DNA of 64,000 nucleotides from Oscillospiraceae bacterium (GCA_015065785.1 SVPR01000001.1:124001-188000); one strand, 5' to 3'; positions 1-10,026 are shown, numbered from the stretch's first letter. Notes: generated by a model not told the origin, from the sequence alone. Numbers and translations are program-made.

Positions 1-2297
1 CTGAAAGTGTGTTGGCTGTCAGCTTTTACAAATAAATCGTCATTTTTCTGAGAAACAACAATTTCTAAACCGACATTTTCTAAAACATCATTATTTTCAC
101 CGACTGCCTGCAAAGCCAATTCGTTAAGATTTACAGTATCTACTGTCATTTTAATATTACCACTTGATGCTTTACTTGCCTCTGTTAAGTCTTCAATAAG
201 TCTTTTTAATTTCGTTGATTTTTCATCAAGAATATCTAAATATTTATTTTCGTCTTCACCCTCTATGTTGCAAAGCTTTAAGAGTGAAACATAATTTATA
301 ATTGAAGTAAGGGGAGTCTTTAAATCGTGAGAAACATTAGTAATAAGCTCAGTTTTAAGTCTTTCACCCTTTAGTGCTTCACCAACTGCTTTTTCAATTG
401 AATCACGGCATTCATTAAGATTTCTTGCAAAATCTTTGAGAGGGAACACGAATTTAGTTGAGTCTAAATTGATATCAAGATTACCGTTTTTCATATTCTC
501 TACAGCAATTGCGAGTATTTTTACTTGTGATAAAAATTTTAGTGCAAATATTATTCCGATAATTGTATTAATTAATAATATAATTGAGAAGAAAACACCA
601 ATTTCCTCTTCAAAACCAAAACCACAAGCAAAAAATCCAGCAGCAAATTCTACAACAGTCCAGATTGATAAAATAATTAACAACCTTTTCTCTATTTGTT
701 TAACTGTATTTCTTAAATCTTTATTTTTTTCAATAAATTTCCTGAAGTTTTTATAAATTTTATAGCAAAAAAAGCGTTCCTTAAAAGTTTCGGCTTTTTT
801 ATTTACTAAAATATAATTTAAAAATGTTGTAGTTGAAAAGGCGAGAATAGCAAAGAATACACCAATTAAATCCGGTAATATTTCGCCGATAATTAAATAA
901 TCAAACGCCCTGGAGTAATTATAAGAGTTGTCAGGGAAATAATCAAACTCACCAACAAGGGCTGCAATACCTAAACCAACGCAGAAAATAACAGCACAAT
1001 ATAGTGCAAGATGAATTATAAAAAATGTTCTCTGGCTGATGTTTAAATGAAGTTTATCATTTTTATATTTTGGTTTTGAAAGTATTGCAAGTGCAGCAAT
1101 TCCAATAACAGTTAAAATTGAAGAAATGATAGCTTGGGTTTTTAAGGCGTCAGAGTCTTGATTTGTACTCTCAGTGAACATTTGAGTAAGAATAAAAAAT
1201 TCGTCATCCGCAACTTGTGGCATATTAACCTTAAAATAAACTGTGCAATCATTAAAATCACTCAATATTAAACCTGTGCTGAGTGTTTCCGATACTAAAC
1301 CGGAATTAACGAGAATCATATTTATAAGATTTTCTTCTAATTCAACCTTAGCAGGAGTATGATTTAGGTTTTTACCATCATAATATAAATAAAATAAAGC
1401 ATCATTTTTATAATTTTGCTTTAAATTTTCAATATCTTCAACTTTTTCAAAATTTGAAAGATAGTTGCCGTTCTTATTGTTTATAACTAAAAAATCAATG
1501 TTATTGAAATTACTTCTTAAATTATATAAGCCTTCTTGAGCGGCTTCATAATATGAAACTAATTGTTCATTATATTTAATTTCTAATTCTTTTTTTATTG
1601 TTTCCTCGCTTCGTGCATCATTAACAATTTCAAAAAGACGACTTCTTAAATTTGCATAGTCAAATTCCCATTCAGCACGCGTGTTGAATTTGTTGTGAGT
1701 CACATAATCTGTATCATGATTTTCAACGACAAAAGTTGTTACTGGTGAAGTCAGGTCTTCCGGAGCACTGGTTTCATAAGTAACTGTAGATTGATTTGAT
1801 GAAACTTTGTTGGAATTGAAGTATGGGAAATGACTTAATTCATTTTGAAAAGCTTCAAGTGTACCATATTCTTCAGTGTATTCGCCATTTTCAATATAAA
1901 AAGTGCCATATTCACTGTCAAAGGAAGTGCCATCAGGCAATGGCTGAACTTTTTTATGTTCCTGAATTTGATTGTAATAATAAAGAGCATCTTTTAATTT
2001 AGATTCATAAGTCTCTTTTAAATCTTTGGCATCAGAAGTGCTTTTTGAATAATCATCAAATGTCATATTCTGACCGAAATTTTCTAAAGTAGAACCAACT
2101 TCCCACGATAAAAACTCTAATTCATTCTGTATATTTTTGATAAAAATAGGAGTATTTCTTATATTTTCGGTTTCGTTGTTAAAATAAAAGACTTTTCGTA
2201 CTAAATCTAATGTAGAAGTACCAGCAAGAAACGCAAAAATAAGTGTAAGTATTAAAATAACACCTTTAATAATCGGGTTGAATTTAGATTTTTTCAA
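1..2297 (-). CDS. Sensor histidine kinase (partial, 3' end beyond the window)
   Basis: Membrane sensor kinase partnering the response regulator encoded just upstream. At least 765 residues are visible. There is an N-terminal membrane segment (about residues 10-28), a large extracytoplasmic sensor region to about residue 385, then roughly five further membrane segments (near 395, 430, 480, 548 and 575). A HAMP-like linker follows, and then the dimerisation/phosphoacceptor box SHDLKTPLTSI with His657. The window ends at the start of the ATPase domain, so the N, G1 and G2 boxes are not seen. The first good codon is TTG at 2297, overlapping the regulator stop by 14 bases (another TTG lies at 2309), which indicates translational coupling. 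The extra block of membrane segments between sensor and kinase core is unusual. The stimulus is unknown. Confidence 0.85.
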   Translation of the reverse strand, partial: MKKSKFNPIIKGVILILTLIFAFLAGTSTLDLVRKVFYFNNETENIRNTPIFIKNIQNELEFLSWEVGSTLENFGQNMTFDDYSKSTSDAKDLKETYESKLKDALYYYNQIQEHKKVQPLPDGTSFDSEYGTFYIENGEYTEEYGTLEAFQNELSHFPYFNSNKVSSNQSTVTYETSAPEDLTSPVTTFVVENHDTDYVTHNKFNTRAEWEFDYANLRSRLFEIVNDARSEETIKKELEIKYNEQLVSYYEAAQEGLYNLRSNFNNIDFLVINNKNGNYLSNFEKVEDIENLKQNYKNDALFYLYYDGKNLNHTPAKVELEENLINMILVNSGLVSETLSTGLILSDFNDCTVYFKVNMPQVADDEFFILTQMFTESTNQDSDALKTQAIISSILTVIGIAALAILSKPKYKNDKLHLNISQRTFFIIHLALYCAVIFCVGLGIAALVGEFDYFPDNSYNYSRAFDYLIIGEILPDLIGVFFAILAFSTTTFLNYILVNKKAETFKERFFCYKIYKNFRKFIEKNKDLRNTVKQIEKRLLIILSIWTVVEFAAGFFACGFGFEEEIGVFFSIILLINTIIGIIFALKFLSQVKILAIAVENMKNGNLDINLDSTKFVFPLKDFARNLNECRDSIEKAVGEALKGERLKTELITNVSHDLKTPLTSIINYVSLLKLCNIEGEDENKYLDILDEKSTKLKRLIEDLTEASKASSGNIKMTVDTVNLNELALQAVGENNDVLENVGLEIVVSQKNDDLFVKADSQHTF

Positions 2298-2973
2298 TTT
2301 TGTATCCAATTCCCCACACCACCTTTAAGTATTTTGGTTCTTTAGGATTAATTTCGATTTTTTCTCTTATTCTTCTTATGTGAACTGTAACTGTTTTGTC
2401 GCCTGCAATAGGGGGTTCACCCCAGACTGCTTCATAAATCTGGTCAGTTGAAAGAATTCTGCCAAGATTTTTCATTAAATGCTCAACAATTCCATATTCT
2501 GTTGCAGTAAGTTTTACAATTTCGCCATCAACTGAAACCTCGTGTGCATTTACATCAATAGAAAGACCACCTGAAGTAATTACACCGTCTTTTTTCTCCA
2601 AGCTACCGAGTGAACAATATCTTCTTATCTGGCTCTTAACTCTTGCACAAAGCTCAAGAGGATTAAAAGGCTTTGTTACATAGTCATCAGCGCCAAAGCC
2701 GAGTCCTGTAATTTTATCGGTATCCTCACTTTTTGCTGAAAGAAGAATAATTGGTATATTTAAAGTTTCTCTGATTTTTAATGTTGCATTTAAACCGTCC
2801 AATTCCGGCATCATAATATCGAGAATAATGCAGTGTACCTCATTATTTTCGAGAGCTTTGAGAGCCTCTTTTCCGTTTTCGGTTAAAATGACATTGTAAC
2901 CGTCCATCTTTAAATAAATTTCAATTGATTTCAAGATTGCGACATCGTCATCACATACAAGAACTGTTTTCAT
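2284..2973 (-). CDS. OmpR/PhoB-family response regulator
   Basis: DNA-binding response regulator of a two-component system, 229 residues, the usual length. The N-terminal receiver has the acidic cluster at residues 8-10, phosphoacceptor Asp52 in the motif ILDIMMPELDG, and the conserved Lys101 in TKPF. The C-terminal half is a winged-helix transcription domain ending in the typical VVWGIGYKIE strand. The ATG at 2973 is preceded by AAGGAGGT, a near-perfect ribosome site. The downstream kinase overlaps it, so the two form an operon. Upstream lies a 231-base AT-rich gap shared with the divergent spoIIE gene. No clear pair of -35/-10 boxes was found there, although a TATAAT-like box occurs on the minus strand near 3100. 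Targets are not predictable from sequence. Confidence 0.93.
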   Translation of the reverse strand: MKTVLVCDDDVAILKSIEIYLKMDGYNVILTENGKEALKALENNEVHCIILDIMMPELDGLNATLKIRETLNIPIILLSAKSEDTDKITGLGFGADDYVTKPFNPLELCARVKSQIRRYCSLGSLEKKDGVITSGGLSIDVNAHEVSVDGEIVKLTATEYGIVEHLMKNLGRILSTDQIYEAVWGEPPIAGDKTVTVHIRRIREKIEINPKEPKYLKVVWGIGYKIEKI

Positions 2974-3204
2974 CGAAATTACCTCCTTGATACCTACTTT
3001 AAAGTGTATAAATTACAAAAAAGGCACCAAAATTATTAAGAAAATCTTACAAATTCAAATTTTAATTAAATTTTCTACAAAATCTCACAATATGATTTAT
3101 ATTATAACATAAAATATTAGTTTTTAACAGCATAATGCGACTAATTTTTTAATGGCTTGTCTTTACTATTATTAGGTAAATAATATTTTAAGGACGGTTA
3201 AAAC

Positions 3205-5523
3205 ATGAGTGTCACTGAAACTATAAATTATGTTAAAGAAAAAAAGAAAATAAATTTAAATAAACGAGAAATTTTAATTACTTTTTTTAATTTTATTTTG
3301 GGATTGGTTTTTAGTTTTTCCGGATTTAGCACAACATTTTCACCATTTGGTGTTGCCTTTGCTTCTTCTGGTGGAAAAAGATATATGACCATTTCTGCTT
3401 TAGGTGCTTCTCTTGGATATATTTTAAGTGGAGACTCAATTTCATCATTGCGCTACATAGCATCAATTCTTGCATTAATTGTAATTTTTGGTGCTTTAAA
3501 GCCGTTTAAAGAGCTTAGAGAGTCGATTGCAACCCCTGTGATTTCAACTTTTATTTGCCTTTTTGTTACAGGACTTGCGGTAGTTTTAGCAGAAAAATTC
3601 AGCTTTTTATCATTTTTAATTTGCTTCTCTGAAAGCTTATTTGGTGCTTGTGCAACCTTTTTATTTACTGAGTCAAGAACAGTTTTAACTTTGAAGGGTA
3701 GTATTTTTTCATTGACCTCAAAAGAAGCAATTTCTTTAGTAATTTGTTTTTCATTAATGCTTTTATCATTGAGAAATATCAGTGTTTTTAATGTTTATCC
3801 GGCTCATATTATTGCAACAGTAATTATTTTAATTTGCGGAAAATATTCAAAAGAAGCAGGCGGAACAATTGTTGGTGTCTGCACAGGAATCACAATGAGC
3901 CTGCGCACAGGAAATATTTTTCTTTTAGCTTTTTATTCTCTTGGTGGTTTAATTGCAGGTGTTGTGTCAACATTTGGTAAAATCGCGTCATTTATAGCAT
4001 TTTCACTTTCCGGTGTGTTAGTGTCAATAATTGCTTATGAAAAATTTGATGATTATGGAATAATCATAGAAACAATAATAGCGGGTTTGATTTTTATTTT
4101 TTTGCCAAGAAGAATTAATAACAGATTAGAAGAAATTTTATCACCAAGAGTAAATTCTCCAATAATAGATAATGTAAAAAGCGATATAATGAGAAAATTA
4201 AAAAATGCTTCAGAGATTTCTAACGAAATTTGTGATTCATTAAATGTTGTTTCAGATGCATTATATAAAAGTGAAAAAGCTGATATGAAAAAAATTTATA
4301 AAAAAACAAAAGAAAGTATTTGTGGCTCTTGCGGTTTATATGATGCGTGCTGGAATGAAAGCTTTAATGATACACAAGACTGTTTTAACACTTTAATTAC
4401 ACTAAAAAAAGATGGCGTTTATTTAGAAAATAAAACTATCCCACAACAATTTGCTTCAAAGTGTATAAGAAGTGAAATGGTTTCAAGCTCATTTAACAAG
4501 CTTTTTTCAGAATATATTATAAAAGAGCGTTTAGAGTCACGCATTAATGAAATTCAAACATTAGCGTCAGAGCAATTTATAAATGTAGCCTCGCTTTTAG
4601 ATTCTCTCTGTGACAGCTTAACCGAAGAAGTAAGATTTGATATGGATTTAGCGGCAAAAGCCCGTGCGGCAGCTTCTTCTTTGGGCTTTGAGCCTATTGA
4701 TAGCTGTTGTGTAATAAATTCCTTAGAAAAAATCACAATAGAATTAAAATTAAAAAGAATTAAAGAAAACGAAAATTTAAAACCACTTTTAAGACAGCTT
4801 GAAATTATCTCAAATAAAAAGCTTGAATATCCCGAAATTATGAAATGTAGCGGATTTATCACGCTTTTATTTAAAGAAAAAGCAGATTTTAAAGTTGTTT
4901 CAGCAGGTGTTCAATATTGCTCAACAGGTCAAAAATATTCGGGTGATACTTACTCAACTTTTACAGATGACAACGGTATTTTTTATTCTGTTATCTGCGA
5001 TGGTATGGGTACTGGTACTAAAGCGGCAATCGGGTCAAATTTAGCGGTTTCTTTACTGGAAAAATTAATAAAAGCAGGCTTTGGCATAGAAGCGGCGATA
5101 AATACAGTAAATACCTCGCTGATTTCAAAATCGGGTGACGAATGTTCAGTAACATTAGATTTAGTTATGATTGATTTATTCACAGGGCATATCGAATTTT
5201 TTAAATGTGGTGCACAAGATACTGTTGTAAGAAAAAATAAAAGAATTCATTTTATAAATTCACCGTCGTTGCCACTTGGAATTATAAAAGATGCAGAAAC
5301 ATCAAATGGGAACGGTACTTTAAGTGAGGGTGATGTAATAATTATGTCAACTGATGGAGTAAGAGAAGAAGATTTTTGCATAATAGAAAGAGAAGTAAAA
5401 TATTTTAACAATGAAAATGTAAGAAATTTTACAGAAAAATTAGGCGAAAAAATCAGAGAATTACAACCTACTAAAAATGATGATTTAACCATTGTTACAT
5501 TATTACTTTTAAAAAATGATTAG
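3205..5523 (+). CDS. spoIIE: Stage II sporulation protein E, PP2C-type phosphatase
   Basis: SpoIIE dephosphorylates SpoIIAA in the forespore to release sigma-F and also localises to the polar septum. The 772 residues are near the family's usual 800. The first 300 or so residues hold about ten membrane segments, followed by a central cytoplasmic region with a Cys-rich patch. The C-terminal PP2C domain has the metal-binding motif CDGMGTG near residue 598 and the late MSTDGVRE and KNDDLTI motifs. ATG at 3205 follows AAGGACGG. No Spo0A box or clear sigma-A promoter was recognised upstream. clpC starts 11 bases downstream with its ribosome site overlapping the spoIIE stop, so the two are probably co-transcribed. 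This gene is a good marker that the organism makes endospores. Confidence 0.95.
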   Translation: MSVTETINYVKEKKKINLNKREILITFFNFILGLVFSFSGFSTTFSPFGVAFASSGGKRYMTISALGASLGYILSGDSISSLRYIASILALIVIFGALKPFKELRESIATPVISTFICLFVTGLAVVLAEKFSFLSFLICFSESLFGACATFLFTESRTVLTLKGSIFSLTSKEAISLVICFSLMLLSLRNISVFNVYPAHIIATVIILICGKYSKEAGGTIVGVCTGITMSLRTGNIFLLAFYSLGGLIAGVVSTFGKIASFIAFSLSGVLVSIIAYEKFDDYGIIIETIIAGLIFIFLPRRINNRLEEILSPRVNSPIIDNVKSDIMRKLKNASEISNEICDSLNVVSDALYKSEKADMKKIYKKTKESICGSCGLYDACWNESFNDTQDCFNTLITLKKDGVYLENKTIPQQFASKCIRSEMVSSSFNKLFSEYIIKERLESRINEIQTLASEQFINVASLLDSLCDSLTEEVRFDMDLAAKARAAASSLGFEPIDSCCVINSLEKITIELKLKRIKENENLKPLLRQLEIISNKKLEYPEIMKCSGFITLLFKEKADFKVVSAGVQYCSTGQKYSGDTYSTFTDDNGIFYSVICDGMGTGTKAAIGSNLAVSLLEKLIKAGFGIEAAINTVNTSLISKSGDECSVTLDLVMIDLFTGHIEFFKCGAQDTVVRKNKRIHFINSPSLPLGIIKDAETSNGNGTLSEGDVIIMSTDGVREEDFCIIEREVKYFNNENVRNFTEKLGEKIRELQPTKNDDLTIVTLLLLKND

Positions 5524-5534
5524 GAGTTGTTTTA

Positions 5535-7949
5535 GTGTATAAATTTACAGGGTTTACTGAGAGTGCAAATAATGCTTTGAATTTTGCAGTTGAAGCGGCA
5601 GAAAATTTAGGGCACACTTATATTGGCAGTGAGCATATTTTATTGGGATTACTTTCAGATACCAAAACAGTTGCAGCTTCAATTCTTTTATCAAAAAAAA
5701 TTACTTTAAAAAAAGTTGAAGAGCAAATTAAAAAAAGCATTGGTGTTGGGATTCCTACCTCACTTTCACCTGAAGATGTAACGCCTAAATGCAGAAAAAT
5801 AATCGAAAATGCATTAAATAGCTCAACAAAAAAATCGGGAGCAGGAACTGAACAATTGTTATATGCACTTTTAAAAGAACAGCAAAGCGCAGGTTGTAAG
5901 ATTTTATCTTCTTTAGGGGTAAGTCCTTATGAGGTTACAACTGATGTCTCTAATGAAATAAATAATAATGATTATAAAAAAACTCAGACAAATATAAAAG
6001 ATAATAAACAGACCTTAGTTGAAAAATATGGTAAGGATTTGACCGAGAGTGCTAAAAATGGCGGAATCGACCCTGTTATTGCGCGAGAAACAGAAATTGA
6101 AAGGGTAATCGAAATTCTTTCAAGACGAACAAAAAATAATCCTTGCTTAATTGGTGAACCGGGTGTAGGAAAAACCGCAATTGCAGAGGGACTTGCATTA
6201 GAAATTGCTAATGGTACTGTACCTGAAAATTTAAAAAATAAAAGAGTTATTTCTTTAGATTTAACTTGTATGGTTGCGGGTACAAAATACCGCGGAGATT
6301 TTGAAGAAAGAATTAAAAATATTATTGATGAAGTAATTGAAGATGGCGATATAATTTTATTTATTGATGAGCTTCATAATATTGTCGGTGCAGGGTCGGC
6401 AGAGGGAGCGGTTGATGCTGCGAATATTTTAAAGCCATCTTTAGCCCGTGGAGATATTCAGATAATTGGTGCAACCACAATTGAAGAATACAGAAAATAT
6501 ATTGAAAAAGATGCTGCTTTAGAAAGACGCTTTCAACCAATAACAGTTGATGAACCAAACATTGAAGCGGCAAAAGAAATGATTTATGGTTTAAAAAATC
6601 ATTACGAAGAGCATCACGGTGTTACAATTACAGATGAAGCTATTGAAGCAGCGCTTAATTTAAGCGTGAGATATATAAGTGATAGATTTTTACCTGACAA
6701 GGCAATAGACTTAATTGATGAAGCTTCTGCAAAGGTTAAATTAAAAAGCTATACCTTGCCCGAAGAATTAAAAAAACTTGAAGCAAAAATTAAAGAAAAA
6801 AGTAACGAAAAAAATAATGCAATTTCAAATCAGGATTTTGAAAAAGCTGCTGCTTTAAGAGATGAAGAAAAGAAATTAAACATTGAGTTTCGTTCAGAAA
6901 AACAAAAATGGCAAGCAGAAATGCATGAAAAAAATCTTTTTGTTACGGAAGATGATATAAAATCAATAGTTTCAATGTGGTCAAAAATTCCGGTTACCCA
7001 AATCAGCCGGGAAGAAAGTGACAAACTTTTAAAATTAGAAGAAGAGCTCCACAAGAGAATAGTAGGTCAGGACGACGCCGTAAAAGCTGTTGCAAGAGCA
7101 ATAAGAAGAGGCAGGGCAGGGCTAAAAGACCCTAAAAGACCAATAGGCTCGTTTTTATTTTTAGGGCCATCAGGTGTCGGTAAAACTGAATTAACAAAAG
7201 CACTTTCAGAATGCCTTTTTGGAAGTGAAAGCGAAATAATTAAAATAGATATGTCAGAGTATATGGAAAAGCATTCCGTTTCACGCCTTATTGGTTCGCC
7301 ACCGGGTTATGTGGGCTTTGATGAGGGCGGTCAGCTAACTGAAAAGGTCAGAAGAAAGCCATATTCAATTGTTTTATTTGATGAAATAGAAAAAGCAGAT
7401 GCAGATATTTTTAATTTGCTTTTACAAATATTAGAAGATGGAATTTTAACAGATTCTAATGGCAGAAAGGTGAATTTTAAAAATACCGTAATAATTATGA
7501 CCTCAAATATCGGAGCTTCACTAATTTCAAATAATAAAAGTGCGTTAGGTTTTTCCGGTGAAAATGATGAAAAAACGAGAAATAAAAGAAATCGTGAATT
7601 AGTTATTGAAGAAGTGAAAAAAACTTTTAAGCCTGAACTGATTAACAGAATTGATGAGCTTATTGTTTTCAATTTATTAACTAAACAAGAAATTAAAAAA
7701 ATTACGAATAATTTATTAAAGGCTGTAACTAAACGATTAAAAGAAAAAAATATCGAAATTGAATTTACTGATAGTGTTATTACAAAATTATCCGAAAAGG
7801 GCTTTGATAAAGTCTATGGCGCAAGGCCGTTAAGACGGCTGATTACTTCTGAAATAGAAGATATGCTTTCTGAAAAATATTTGATGGGTGAACTAAAAAA
7901 TGGCGATTATGTAGTCGATTACAAAAATAAAAAATTTATTCTGAGATAA
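5535..7949 (+). CDS. clpC: ATP-dependent Clp protease ATPase subunit ClpC
   Basis: Hexameric AAA+ unfoldase that feeds substrates to ClpP. The 804 residues show, in order: the double Clp N domain (1-140), AAA-1 with Walker A GEPGVGKT near residue 206, a middle domain with a UVR-like motif around residues 425-460, AAA-2 with Walker A GPSGVGKT near 543, and the C-terminal D2-small domain. The UVR motif and short middle domain make it ClpC rather than ClpB. The start is GTG at 5535, preceded by AGGAGTTG, which overlaps the spoIIE stop. The usual Firmicute partners ctsR, mcsA and mcsB are absent. Instead the gene is coupled to spoIIE, suggesting expression tied to sporulation or a loss of CtsR control. 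Confidence 0.93.
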   Translation: MYKFTGFTESANNALNFAVEAAENLGHTYIGSEHILLGLLSDTKTVAASILLSKKITLKKVEEQIKKSIGVGIPTSLSPEDVTPKCRKIIENALNSSTKKSGAGTEQLLYALLKEQQSAGCKILSSLGVSPYEVTTDVSNEINNNDYKKTQTNIKDNKQTLVEKYGKDLTESAKNGGIDPVIARETEIERVIEILSRRTKNNPCLIGEPGVGKTAIAEGLALEIANGTVPENLKNKRVISLDLTCMVAGTKYRGDFEERIKNIIDEVIEDGDIILFIDELHNIVGAGSAEGAVDAANILKPSLARGDIQIIGATTIEEYRKYIEKDAALERRFQPITVDEPNIEAAKEMIYGLKNHYEEHHGVTITDEAIEAALNLSVRYISDRFLPDKAIDLIDEASAKVKLKSYTLPEELKKLEAKIKEKSNEKNNAISNQDFEKAAALRDEEKKLNIEFRSEKQKWQAEMHEKNLFVTEDDIKSIVSMWSKIPVTQISREESDKLLKLEEELHKRIVGQDDAVKAVARAIRRGRAGLKDPKRPIGSFLFLGPSGVGKTELTKALSECLFGSESEIIKIDMSEYMEKHSVSRLIGSPPGYVGFDEGGQLTEKVRRKPYSIVLFDEIEKADADIFNLLLQILEDGILTDSNGRKVNFKNTVIIMTSNIGASLISNNKSALGFSGENDEKTRNKRNRELVIEEVKKTFKPELINRIDELIVFNLLTKQEIKKITNNLLKAVTKRLKEKNIEIEFTDSVITKLSEKGFDKVYGARPLRRLITSEIEDMLSEKYLMGELKNGDYVVDYKNKKFILR

Positions 7950-7966
7950 TTACATTCTCTTTCATA

Positions 7967-7995
7967 TTGACAAAGGGGTAAAAAAGTTATATATT
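7967..7995 (+). promoter_or_regulatory. Sigma-A-type promoter for the PspC-like gene
   Basis: TTGACA at 7967-7972 and TATATT at 7990-7995 with a 17-base spacer. It starts 18 bases after the clpC stop and drives the short gene at 8020. Confidence 0.75.
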
Positions 7996-8019
7996 TGTCA
8001 TAGTGAAAGAGGTGCTTTT

Positions 8020-8217
8020 ATGGAAAATAAAAAACGTTTATGTAAAGTTCAAAAAGGCAAAAAAATTTGTGGTGTTTGTGCCGGAATTGCACAGTATTTT
8101 AATACTGATCCGACTTATATAAGATTAGCCTGGGCATTTTTTGTTTTATGTTTAGGTACAGGAATACTTGCATATTTACTTTGTGCATTTATTCTCCCGA
8201 ATGAAGATGAAGTGTAA
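8020..8217 (+). CDS. PspC-domain small membrane protein
   Basis: A 65-residue protein consisting almost entirely of one PspC domain. It has a basic N-terminus, a GVCAGIAQYFN motif near residues 18-28, and a hydrophobic segment at about residues 38-60 that anchors it in the membrane. In proteobacteria PspC belongs to the phage-shock envelope-stress response. In Firmicutes, stand-alone PspC proteins of this size are common and their precise role is unclear. The ATG at 8020 follows AAGAGGTG. The gene has its own promoter and is closed by a strong terminator at 8223, so it is a single-gene transcript. Confidence 0.88.
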   Translation: MENKKRLCKVQKGKKICGVCAGIAQYFNTDPTYIRLAWAFFVLCLGTGILAYLLCAFILPNEDEV

Positions 8218-8222
8218 AATTT

Positions 8223-8254
8223 AAATCGACTGGAAACAGTCGATTTATTTTTTT
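8223..8254 (+). terminator. Rho-independent terminator after the PspC-like gene
   Basis: Perfect 10-bp stem (AAATCGACTG, loop GAAA, CAGTCGATTT) at 8223-8246, followed by ATTTTTTT. Confidence 0.9.
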
Positions 8255-8262
8255 AATTTCTC

Positions 8263-8291
8263 TTGCCTTTTTTGTGATTTGAATTTATAAT
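8263..8291 (+). promoter_or_regulatory. Promoter of the GH3/condensation gene pair
   Basis: TTGCCT at 8263-8268, a 17-base spacer, and consensus TATAAT at 8286-8291. It lies 31 bases upstream of the GH3 start and just after the preceding terminator, so the two-gene unit is transcribed independently. Confidence 0.7.
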
Positions 8292-8322
8292 AAATTGATT
8301 ATAAATTTGGAGTGTATTTTTT

Positions 8323-10014
8323 ATGAGTTATTTAATCAGAAGAATGTTATCTTTTTACGGTGGGTTTGTTGGAATTTGCGAACACATCAAATTATTTATA
8401 TATTCAAAATATGCTTTTAAAAAGCAAGAAAAAGTTTTGTTAAAGCTAATGAAAGATAATAAAACAACTGAATACGGTAAAAAGAATAATTTTGGGAATG
8501 TTAAATCAATTACTGATTATCAGGAAAAGGTTCCGCTTTCAACTTATCTTGATTATGAAGACTATGTTATGAGAATGGCTCATAATGGTGAAAAAGGGTT
8601 GCTTACAAACAGGTTTGTCCGTCGCTTTACAGAAAGCTCAGGAAGTACAGGGCGTTCAAAATTAGTGCCTCTTTCAGGCTTTTCAGAATGGACCTGCCAA
8701 TGCTTTACCTTTAGTGCTCCTATTGGTTGTGCAGTTAAATATTTTAAAAATAAAGGCAGAATTCTCCCACCGCAAAGAGGATTATTAACCGCAGAGGTCG
8801 GCTCAAAAAAATTAAAGGGTGGCACAGTCAGCTGTCTTTCTTCAATTCCGCTTTTAAATGTAAAGCCACTTGTAAGATTTTTTAACACAACACCACCTGA
8901 AGTTATGTTTCATAATGATACAGTAGATGCTGATATGCACTATTTAAAATTACGCTTTGCATTACAGGACAGAAATGTAAGCTATGTCGGAACAATTTTC
9001 ATTACTACTCTTGAGTCAATGTTTTTCTATCTTGAAAATAATTGGGAAATGTTTTGCGATGATATTGAAAAGGGTATTATAAATGAAAATATTGAAATGC
9101 CTGATGAGTTAAGAAAAAAACTTTCTAAAAAAGTAAAACCTAATCCAAAAAGAGCTAATGAATTAAGAGAAGAATTTAAAAAAGGCTTTGATGTTTCGCC
9201 GATTGTTCCACGAATCTGGAAAAAATGCGAGTGGATGTACGGTATGGGTACAGGCTCTTTATCACTCTATGCGAAAAAGCTTAAAAGATACATAGGCGAC
9301 GATATGCCAATCCATTATTTAGGTTATGTTGCTACTGAAGCGATGATGGCAGTGCCGATTGAATTTAATTCTTATGAGTATGTTATGTTACCGCAGAATG
9401 GTTTTTATGAATTTTTACCGCTTGATGCGGATGAAAACACAAAACCACTTACTTTTAAGGATGTTGAGGTTGGAAAAGAATATGAGCTTGTTCTTACAAA
9501 TTTAAGTGGCTTTTATCGTTATAAAATCGAAGATGTTATAAAAGTAACAGGTTTTTACAATCAATCACCAAAGGTTACATTCTGCTACAGAAGAAATCAG
9601 ATTGCAAATATCAGTGGTGAAAAAATCAATTCAATGGCGTTTGATGAAATTATAGATAATTTTTCAACTCGCATAAATGAATTATTTATTGGTTATTCAA
9701 TTTACCCTGACAGAACAACCTCACCGGGGCACTATGTTTTATTAGTTGAAACCGAAAATATTTTTGAAAAAGAAAAGGAAGAAGAGCTTTCAAGAATTTT
9801 TGAAGAAGAGCTTTGTAAGGGTAATGTTTCAGTTGAACCGCTTATAAAAAGCGGTGCTTTAGGGCATTGCGAGGTTAAATTATTAAAACGAGGCACTTAC
9901 GATGCTTACCGCGAGGTTCTAAGACAGAACGGTGCAAATCTCAACCAGATTAAGCCTATTAAGTTAATTGACACAGATATGAAAAAAGACTTCTTTTTCT
10001 CACATACAATTTAA
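8323..10014 (+). CDS. GH3-family acyl-adenylating enzyme (acyl acid-amido synthetase-like)
   Basis: Member of the GH3 superfamily, best known from plants, where these enzymes activate a carboxylic acid (jasmonate, auxin) with ATP and join it to an amino acid. The 563 residues match the family length. The three nucleotide-binding motifs are visible: SSGSTGRSK at 105-113, YVATE near 334, and FYRYKIEDV near 397. The ISGEK motif of the C-terminal lid lies near 429. Bacterial members exist, but their substrates are mostly unknown. ATG at 8323 follows GGAG. A condensation-type acyltransferase starts 12 bases downstream, so this enzyme may supply the activated acyl group or make the substrate for that partner. 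No signal peptide is seen; a cytoplasmic location is inferred. Confidence 0.85.
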   Translation: MSYLIRRMLSFYGGFVGICEHIKLFIYSKYAFKKQEKVLLKLMKDNKTTEYGKKNNFGNVKSITDYQEKVPLSTYLDYEDYVMRMAHNGEKGLLTNRFVRRFTESSGSTGRSKLVPLSGFSEWTCQCFTFSAPIGCAVKYFKNKGRILPPQRGLLTAEVGSKKLKGGTVSCLSSIPLLNVKPLVRFFNTTPPEVMFHNDTVDADMHYLKLRFALQDRNVSYVGTIFITTLESMFFYLENNWEMFCDDIEKGIINENIEMPDELRKKLSKKVKPNPKRANELREEFKKGFDVSPIVPRIWKKCEWMYGMGTGSLSLYAKKLKRYIGDDMPIHYLGYVATEAMMAVPIEFNSYEYVMLPQNGFYEFLPLDADENTKPLTFKDVEVGKEYELVLTNLSGFYRYKIEDVIKVTGFYNQSPKVTFCYRRNQIANISGEKINSMAFDEIIDNFSTRINELFIGYSIYPDRTTSPGHYVLLVETENIFEKEKEEELSRIFEEELCKGNVSVEPLIKSGALGHCEVKLLKRGTYDAYREVLRQNGANLNQIKPIKLIDTDMKKDFFFSHTI

Positions 10015-10026
10015 GTTGGTGTAATA

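Noticed and set aside
436..756. 106-residue plus-strand reading frame
   Set aside because: Antisense shadow of the histidine kinase membrane region.
2974..3204. Spo0A-box promoter for spoIIE
   Set aside because: No TGTCGAA-type box was found in the 231-base gap; the region is only AT-rich.
8323..10014. Plant DNA contamination, because of the GH3 family
   Set aside because: Codon use, ribosome site, promoter and neighbouring genes are those of the surrounding bacterial sequence, and bacterial GH3 proteins are known.
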